The notes under the pieces were generated by a model. The model did no database searches. It had not been told where the DNA came from and saw only the letters and a program-made list of their open reading frames with translations. Position numbers and translations under genes: made by a program. Shown here piece by piece: positions 59,291 through 64,000 of a stretch of DNA of 64,000 nt. Source of the DNA: JAOZTV01 sp965371805 (GTDB taxonomy: Bacteria; Acidobacteriota; Aminicenantia; UBA2199); the NCBI GenBank assembly GCA_965371805.1, contig CBDUZW010000016.1:16486-80485 (forward strand), given 5' to 3'. The stretch's first letter is position 1; each line of letters begins with the position of its first letter.

Positions 59291-60254
59291 TTTTCCTTTT
59301 AATCCTCTCCAATTCCTGAGCTTCTTGTATTGCCTGCCTTTCAATAAAGATATCCAATAACTCTTTTATTACTATATTTAAAGCTTCTTTATCCTCTGGA
59401 TTAGGAATATATTTTGCGAATTTCACCTTATCTGAAAAACTCAATATCTGGTCCAGTTTCTCTTTTACCGCATTAAGTTTTTCTCTCTCCCGCAAAACCA
59501 TTATTGTCTCAAAAGTGGTTAATTCTTCTGCATTAAAGCTGTATTGTCTGGTTAAAAACCTTTTTGTTATCTCTGTCAGTTTTAAAAAATATAATTTTAA
59601 TTTTCCTGAAACAATCAGTCTCTTATTTTCCAAATCTATAAAATTAGTATGAAATTCTTCGACGGGAGTTTTTTTTATTTCTGGAGTAATTTTTTTATAC
59701 TTAATTTTTTTTCTAATATATGAAACAACTATAATAATCAATAATACTATTACAACAAGAATAAATAAATATCTTAAGAAATACAGTATGCTGCCAATTA
59801 CTTTTGCCAGAGGTTTTATAGGCTTAAGATCTTTTTCTGAGTTTTTTTTCTTTTCCAAAGAGGATAGAATTGTAACCTCTAATTGATTTGTTTCTAAAGT
59901 TTCAATAATCTCATTATTTCTGATAGTTTTTATTTTTATTGGAGCAATTTTAAAATTTCCAGTTTTCCAAAATGCAATTTTTATTTTTTTTTCAAATATC
60001 TGATAGGAGTTGTTCGTTTCAGTTCTAATATCTTTTTGTTCTAGTACTTCAAAATTATCTGATTTTATCTCTGTTTTAATCGAATGTATCGATGTTTGAG
60101 ATTTGAGAATTAAATTGATCTCAAAATGTTCTCCTATATAGCCCGATAATTTTGATATTGAGACTGTTACCTGAGAAGAACCAGAAAATATTTGAGAGGT
60201 CTGAAACAAAAATATTAATAAAGCAAATATGACTAAATTGTTTTTATATTTCAT
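59271..60254 (-). CDS. BatD-like membrane protein
   Basis: A 327-residue protein with a signal peptide (residues 1-25), an Ig-like periplasmic domain (about 28-130; VSISKLSGYIGEHFEINL), a transmembrane helix (about 160-185) and a basic cytoplasmic domain of about 140 residues (FLTRQYSFNAEELTTFE). This matches a short BatD/DUF4381-type architecture. Full BatD proteins are longer with several Ig-like domains. It overlaps DUF58 by 4 nt and BatA by 20 nt, so the three act together, probably in envelope stress or tolerance. The exact role is not established. Confidence 0.7.
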   Translation of the reverse strand: MKYKNNLVIFALLIFLFQTSQIFSGSSQVTVSISKLSGYIGEHFEINLILKSQTSIHSIKTEIKSDNFEVLEQKDIRTETNNSYQIFEKKIKIAFWKTGNFKIAPIKIKTIRNNEIIETLETNQLEVTILSSLEKKKNSEKDLKPIKPLAKVIGSILYFLRYLFILVVIVLLIIIVVSYIRKKIKYKKITPEIKKTPVEEFHTNFIDLENKRLIVSGKLKLYFLKLTEITKRFLTRQYSFNAEELTTFETIMVLREREKLNAVKEKLDQILSFSDKVKFAKYIPNPEDKEALNIVIKELLDIFIERQAIQEAQELERIKRKNGKKAN

Positions 60255-61132
60255 CTTGAAAGTTTTTTTTTTCTCTTTAAGAAGAAGTTAAATAGAGGCT
60301 TTTCATAATCTTCTTCACTTGAGATTTCTATAATGTCTACCTTGTATTTTTTTAGAGTTTCTTTGAGCAGGGAATCATTCTTCATATAATTATCTTCGAA
60401 ATTCCTCCTGTTTGAACTTTTAGAAAAATCAATATAAAAGTCTTTATTGGTTTCAAAGTCCCTTAAGAGAAATAATCCTTTTTTTGGAATTTTTGATTCT
60501 CTTTGGTCGGTAATATTAATAGCGACAAGGTCATGTTTTTTGCTTGCAATCTTAAGTGGTTTATTATATCCAGCATCAATGAAATCTGAGATCAAAAAGA
60601 CAATGGATTTCTTTTTTAGGATCTTATTTAAATAGTTCAAACCTGTACTTAATGAAGTACCCTTAGCCTTAGGTGTAAAACTAAGTATTTCTCTTATTAT
60701 TCTTAATAGGTGAGTTTTTCCTTTTTTGGGGGGCACATATAATTCGATCTCATTTGAAAATATTAGTAAGCCAACTTTGTCCTTATTAAACATAGCAGTA
60801 AAAGCTATAATAGCTGAAATCTCTGCGGCAATTTCTTTTTTACTTTTTGAACCTGAAAAAAACTCAAGAGATGCTGACAAATCAATTGCAAGAATCAGGC
60901 TTAATTCCCTCTCTTCTGTAAATTGTTTTACAAATAATTTACCCATTCTTGATGAAACATTCCAGTCGATAAAACGAATGTCATCACCAGTCTGGTATTC
61001 CCTGACCTCAGCAAATTCCATCCCTCTCCCTTTAAAGGCAGAGTGATATTCTCCTGAGAATGATTCGTTAGAAATCTTTTTGGATATTATCTCTATTTTT
61101 CTTACTTTTTTTAATATATCTTCTGTAACCAT
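60251..61132 (-). CDS. DUF58 protein
   Basis: A 293-residue DUF58 protein. The family core YQTGDDIRFIDWNVSSRMGKLFVKQF is present (about residues 46-72), followed by a VWA-like fold starting LILAIDLSAS (about 80-90) and ending FLISDFID. DUF58 proteins usually work with a MoxR AAA+ ATPase encoded just upstream. Here the upstream neighbours are two M16 peptidase genes, and no MoxR gene is visible. It overlaps the BatD-like gene by 4 nt. Confidence 0.9.
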   Translation of the reverse strand: MVTEDILKKVRKIEIISKKISNESFSGEYHSAFKGRGMEFAEVREYQTGDDIRFIDWNVSSRMGKLFVKQFTEERELSLILAIDLSASLEFFSGSKSKKEIAAEISAIIAFTAMFNKDKVGLLIFSNEIELYVPPKKGKTHLLRIIREILSFTPKAKGTSLSTGLNYLNKILKKKSIVFLISDFIDAGYNKPLKIASKKHDLVAINITDQRESKIPKKGLFLLRDFETNKDFYIDFSKSSNRRNFEDNYMKNDSLLKETLKKYKVDIIEISSEEDYEKPLFNFFLKRKKKLSR

Positions 61133-61186
61133 TAACTGTAATTATAATATTTATTACTGCCTAAATCAAGTATTGATATAAAAAGA

Positions 61187-62512
61187 TTATTTTTCTGGTC
61201 CAATGACAATTTTTATCCGGTTTTCGGGATCCAGTGCCTTTTTTATATAATTAATGAACTCACTTAGTTTTAATTTATAAATATGTTTATGAAAATTAGC
61301 AACAAAATTATCATTTTGTCCCAGTATTACGAAAAAACCCAAGTTAGATACTGCCTTTATTTTTGTTTCATTCTGTCTCAAAAAAAGTGCAAAGGCACCT
61401 GTTTGAACTGTGGCAAATTCAGCTTCAGTTAAACCCTCATTTAAGAGTGTATCTATTACCTTTTCCAGCGCATTTATGGCTTTTTCTGTTTTTGATTTAT
61501 CGGTTTTTAAATATACGGTCAATAATCCAGCCTTCTTCATTTGCATATAAATTCCATTTAAAATATAAGCCAGTTTCTTATCTGCTCTTAATGGCCATAA
61601 CCGGGAACCAATACCATTTCCTAGCATAATTTGCAGTAAATAACCGCAAGTATAATTGTGAGTTGTCATTTCCGGTAATAAGGCAGAAACCCCCACTAAA
61701 GATTGCTTTGTGTTTTTATTAAATCTTAACTCTTTTTTTAAAGGTTTTATTATTTCTATTTTAGGTAAATTTTCCTGTTTCTGTCCAATGGGTAGTATTG
61801 AAAATTGGGATTCAACTATATTCTTTATTTTTGAGTCATTCAAATTAGAAGAGACAATAATAACCATATTTGATAAATTTATATAGTTATTATAAAAAGC
61901 CTTTATATGTTTTTTTTTTATTTTTTTCAATGTTTTTTGAGTTCCCATTCCGGAACCACTATAACCTGCCTTGCCAAAAAAGGTATTATAGGACTCCTGC
62001 ATTAATACCTGCTGTGGTTGATCTTCCGAATTCTTCTGAATGTTTTTCATATAATTCTTTATATTAGATATTCGAATTGAAGAAAATAGTGGACTTGATA
62101 AACTTTTTAAAATAATTTTCAATGTTTTTTCCAAATTTTCTGAAAGGCATTTAATCCTAATGGTAGAGAAATCACCTTCTACTGAGACAGAAATGGATGA
62201 TCCCATTTTAATCATATTTCTAATTTTTTTCGAAGTATCAAATTCAGTACAAAGCCGAGTCGTAAGGAAAGCTAAGCCTCTCTGTTCAATTGGTTCAGCT
62301 CTTTTGCCGCCATTAATAAATATCTTAACAATAGAAATCTCTGATGAGGTGTCATGTAGAAAAACAAATGATAGATTTTCATTTATATTGATTTTTTTAG
62401 GAAGAACGTTCCAGGTATTCTCTGCTGGCAAGGTTAAGCAGAATAACAGAGAAAATAAAATTCCAATTAATACTGTGCTGATTTTACTCTTATATTGATT
62501 GTAATTATTCAT
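61187..62512 (-). CDS. M16 peptidase-family protein, catalytic motif absent
   Basis: A 441-residue protein with a signal peptide (about residues 12-30) and the two-domain M16 fold (NNYINLSNMVIIVSSNL in the inter-domain part, FNKNTKQSLVGVSALLPEM at the second domain start, YILNGIYMQMKKAGLLTVYLKT later). The expected HxxEH zinc motif is missing: the matching place reads RGLAFLTTRLC. It is therefore the non-catalytic half of an M16B heterodimer, with the gene upstream as the active half. The start overlaps that gene by 4 nt. The partners probably degrade or process envelope peptides. Confidence 0.85.
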   Translation of the reverse strand: MNNYNQYKSKISTVLIGILFSLLFCLTLPAENTWNVLPKKININENLSFVFLHDTSSEISIVKIFINGGKRAEPIEQRGLAFLTTRLCTEFDTSKKIRNMIKMGSSISVSVEGDFSTIRIKCLSENLEKTLKIILKSLSSPLFSSIRISNIKNYMKNIQKNSEDQPQQVLMQESYNTFFGKAGYSGSGMGTQKTLKKIKKKHIKAFYNNYINLSNMVIIVSSNLNDSKIKNIVESQFSILPIGQKQENLPKIEIIKPLKKELRFNKNTKQSLVGVSALLPEMTTHNYTCGYLLQIMLGNGIGSRLWPLRADKKLAYILNGIYMQMKKAGLLTVYLKTDKSKTEKAINALEKVIDTLLNEGLTEAEFATVQTGAFALFLRQNETKIKAVSNLGFFVILGQNDNFVANFHKHIYKLKLSEFINYIKKALDPENRIKIVIGPEK

Positions 62513-63906
62513 AAATTCAATCCTTTTTTTTTTTCCGGGATGATGGATATTGCAATGTAATGTTTACCGCTAAAATAAACAGAAACAGCTTTTCTCAGTT
62601 TTTTTGAACTGATGGAGTTTAATTGTTCTGTGTAATTACTTTTTTTATCTTTTTTAAGAGCTAGAATATATTTGGCATATGATCTAGCCAGATTAATTCC
62701 CTGCTCCAAAAATTCATTATAGGAAAGACGCATCATTGTCCTGGCAATTTCTAAAAAATCAGGTATATTTTGTCTCTGGTTATATAGATAATCCTTTTTA
62801 GAAAATTTGAATTTTTTTAGATTATGAAGAATTGAAATAAGTTTATTTTTTGTTTGTTTAATATTTTTTTTTTTCAATTTGACATGAATTATTACTACCC
62901 CTCCATGTTCTAAAGAGTTATAAACCATTCTTACCTGATGTACCAGCTGTCTACCTCTATTTAAAGAATAGTAAAGTATAGGGCTCATTCCCTTGCTTAA
63001 TATCTGGGATAAAACATCTATTGCTACTTTGTCACTTGAATTTTTAAATGGGGCACTATATGCAAGAAATAAATGAGCCATTTCAATATCCATTTCTCTT
63101 TTTATATTAATTTTTTTTGATAGTTTAGGCGCATCGGCTATTTTTGATACTAGAAATTCTGATTTTTTAAATTTACCGAAAGTTGAACGTATATATTTTT
63201 CAATATGTTCAAAATTAAAATCTCCAACGATTGATAATGAACAGTTTGTGGCAGAAAAATATTTTTTATAAAAATTCTGTACCTGCTCCATTTTTAGATT
63301 TTTTATTATTTCTGGATTCCCGCCAACCGGTAATTGATAGGGATGCTCTTTAAATATATTTTGAAATACCAATTGGAAACCTAATTTTTCCGGATCGTCT
63401 TGAATTTTAGATAGTTCTTCTAATATTACATTTTTTTCTCTATCTAATTCAGCAGATGTAAATGAAAGGTTAAACAGCTTTTCTTCCATTAACTTGAGCC
63501 CTTCCTTCCAATACTTTTTCTCTGTTGATAATTCAAGAGTTGTAACATCCGGAAGAGTATGAGCATTAAAATAAAAACCATATTTTTTGATTATTTTATA
63601 TATAATATCATTATTATTTATAGATTTTGTACTTCCTAATAGAATCAGGTGTTCTAAAAGATGAGCTATACCGCTACTTTCAACTGTATCATTTCTAGAC
63701 CCTACATTTACTGCAAATGCGATGTTTACCAGGGGTATTTTGTCATTATGTTCGAGGAATACCTTCATCCCGTTTTCGAGTGAAAAAAAACGTTTTTCTC
63801 TTGTTAAAGTATTGTTTTTTCCGGTTTGTTCTATCGGAAATAATGAAGACGTGTTGAAAATCAAAATTACAAAACCAGTGAATAGAATTTTTATTAATTT
63901 TCTCAT
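62509..63906 (-). CDS. M16 zinc metallopeptidase, catalytic subunit
   Basis: A 465-residue exported peptidase. I choose the ATG at 63906 because it gives a normal signal peptide (MRKLIKILFTGFVILIF); a start 54 nt upstream would add an unrelated leader. The zinc motif HLLEH (HxxEH) is intact near residue 82, with the third ligand in the downstream REKNVILEE helix. The second M16 domain follows (about 265-465; EMAHLFLAYSAPF). It overlaps the inactive partner gene by 4 nt, so the pair is made together. No strong ribosome-binding site is visible. Confidence 0.9.
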   Translation of the reverse strand: MRKLIKILFTGFVILIFNTSSLFPIEQTGKNNTLTREKRFFSLENGMKVFLEHNDKIPLVNIAFAVNVGSRNDTVESSGIAHLLEHLILLGSTKSINNNDIIYKIIKKYGFYFNAHTLPDVTTLELSTEKKYWKEGLKLMEEKLFNLSFTSAELDREKNVILEELSKIQDDPEKLGFQLVFQNIFKEHPYQLPVGGNPEIIKNLKMEQVQNFYKKYFSATNCSLSIVGDFNFEHIEKYIRSTFGKFKKSEFLVSKIADAPKLSKKINIKREMDIEMAHLFLAYSAPFKNSSDKVAIDVLSQILSKGMSPILYYSLNRGRQLVHQVRMVYNSLEHGGVVIIHVKLKKKNIKQTKNKLISILHNLKKFKFSKKDYLYNQRQNIPDFLEIARTMMRLSYNEFLEQGINLARSYAKYILALKKDKKSNYTEQLNSISSKKLRKAVSVYFSGKHYIAISIIPEKKKGLNL

Positions 63907-64000
63907 AATTAAAACTTTATCAAATATAGAAAAAATTGTCAAAGGATTGTACGAGTCCATAACATATTAGATTTAAAAGAATTTTTAATCACCATATTCG

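Overview
The window is AT-rich DNA from a Gram-negative bacterium. Outer-membrane signs include RND pumps with a lipoprotein adaptor, beta-barrel proteins, LPS-core-type glycosyltransferases and several lipoprotein signal peptides with loose lipoboxes. The loose lipoboxes, the sensor kinase with a two-component propeller, the DUF3943 protein and the giant DUF11/CARDB surface proteins would suit a spirochaete or a related free-living lineage. No rRNA, tRNA or marker gene in the window fixes the taxon, so this is only a suggestion. I see no integrase, transposase, phage structural gene or CRISPR array.

Layout. 1-3.6 kb (minus): phosphonate biosynthesis operon (nucleotidyltransferase-PEP mutase fusion, phosphonopyruvate decarboxylase, iron-type alcohol dehydrogenase, and the start of a further gene at the window edge), preceded at 3.7-5.2 kb by a DUF3943 envelope protein. 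5.3-13.2 kb (minus): efflux operon with one adaptor lipoprotein and two different RND permeases. A propeller-type sensor histidine kinase is transcribed divergently from it (13.4-16.6 kb). 16.7-17.6 kb: radical SAM protein. 17.9-24.7 kb: accessory island with a C5-cytosine DNA methyltransferase, a protein with two GHKL ATPase modules, a receiver-HEPN fusion and a second HEPN protein, followed by a convergent Fic protein with its own repeated operator-like sites. 25-30 kb: glycan/isoprenoid genes (GT4, GT2, sugar nucleotidyltransferase, long-chain polyprenyl diphosphate synthase). 30.2-47.3 kb: one large surface operon (SH3 plus beta-barrel protein, DUF11 protein, 3989-residue DUF11/CARDB protein). 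47.3-48.4 kb: hairpins and a FecR-domain pseudogene. 48.4-52.4 kb: transglutaminase-like protein, small membrane protein and a repeat lipoprotein. 52.4-56.9 kb (minus): compact operon for pantothenate and early CoA synthesis (panG-like, panB, panC, coaC, coaB, coaX, panD). 57.2-57.7 kb: BrnT/BrnA-type toxin-antitoxin pair. 58.2-64 kb (minus): M16 peptidase pair, DUF58, BatD-like and BatA-like genes.

The most interesting part is the 17.9-23.3 kb set. A methyltransferase overlaps a dual-GHKL protein that has a histidine-kinase-like C-terminus, and this is followed 2 nt later by a receiver domain fused to a domain carrying an Rx4H HEPN RNase-type motif. A second Rx4H protein lies just downstream. 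No restriction nuclease is present. I read this as a candidate defence system in which DNA modification, a GHKL sensor and phosphorelay-like signalling control a HEPN effector. That function is inference.

Other points worth attention are the mosaic base composition of the giant surface protein, a BrnT promoter that predicts a leaderless mRNA, and repeated operator-like sites flanking the Fic promoter.
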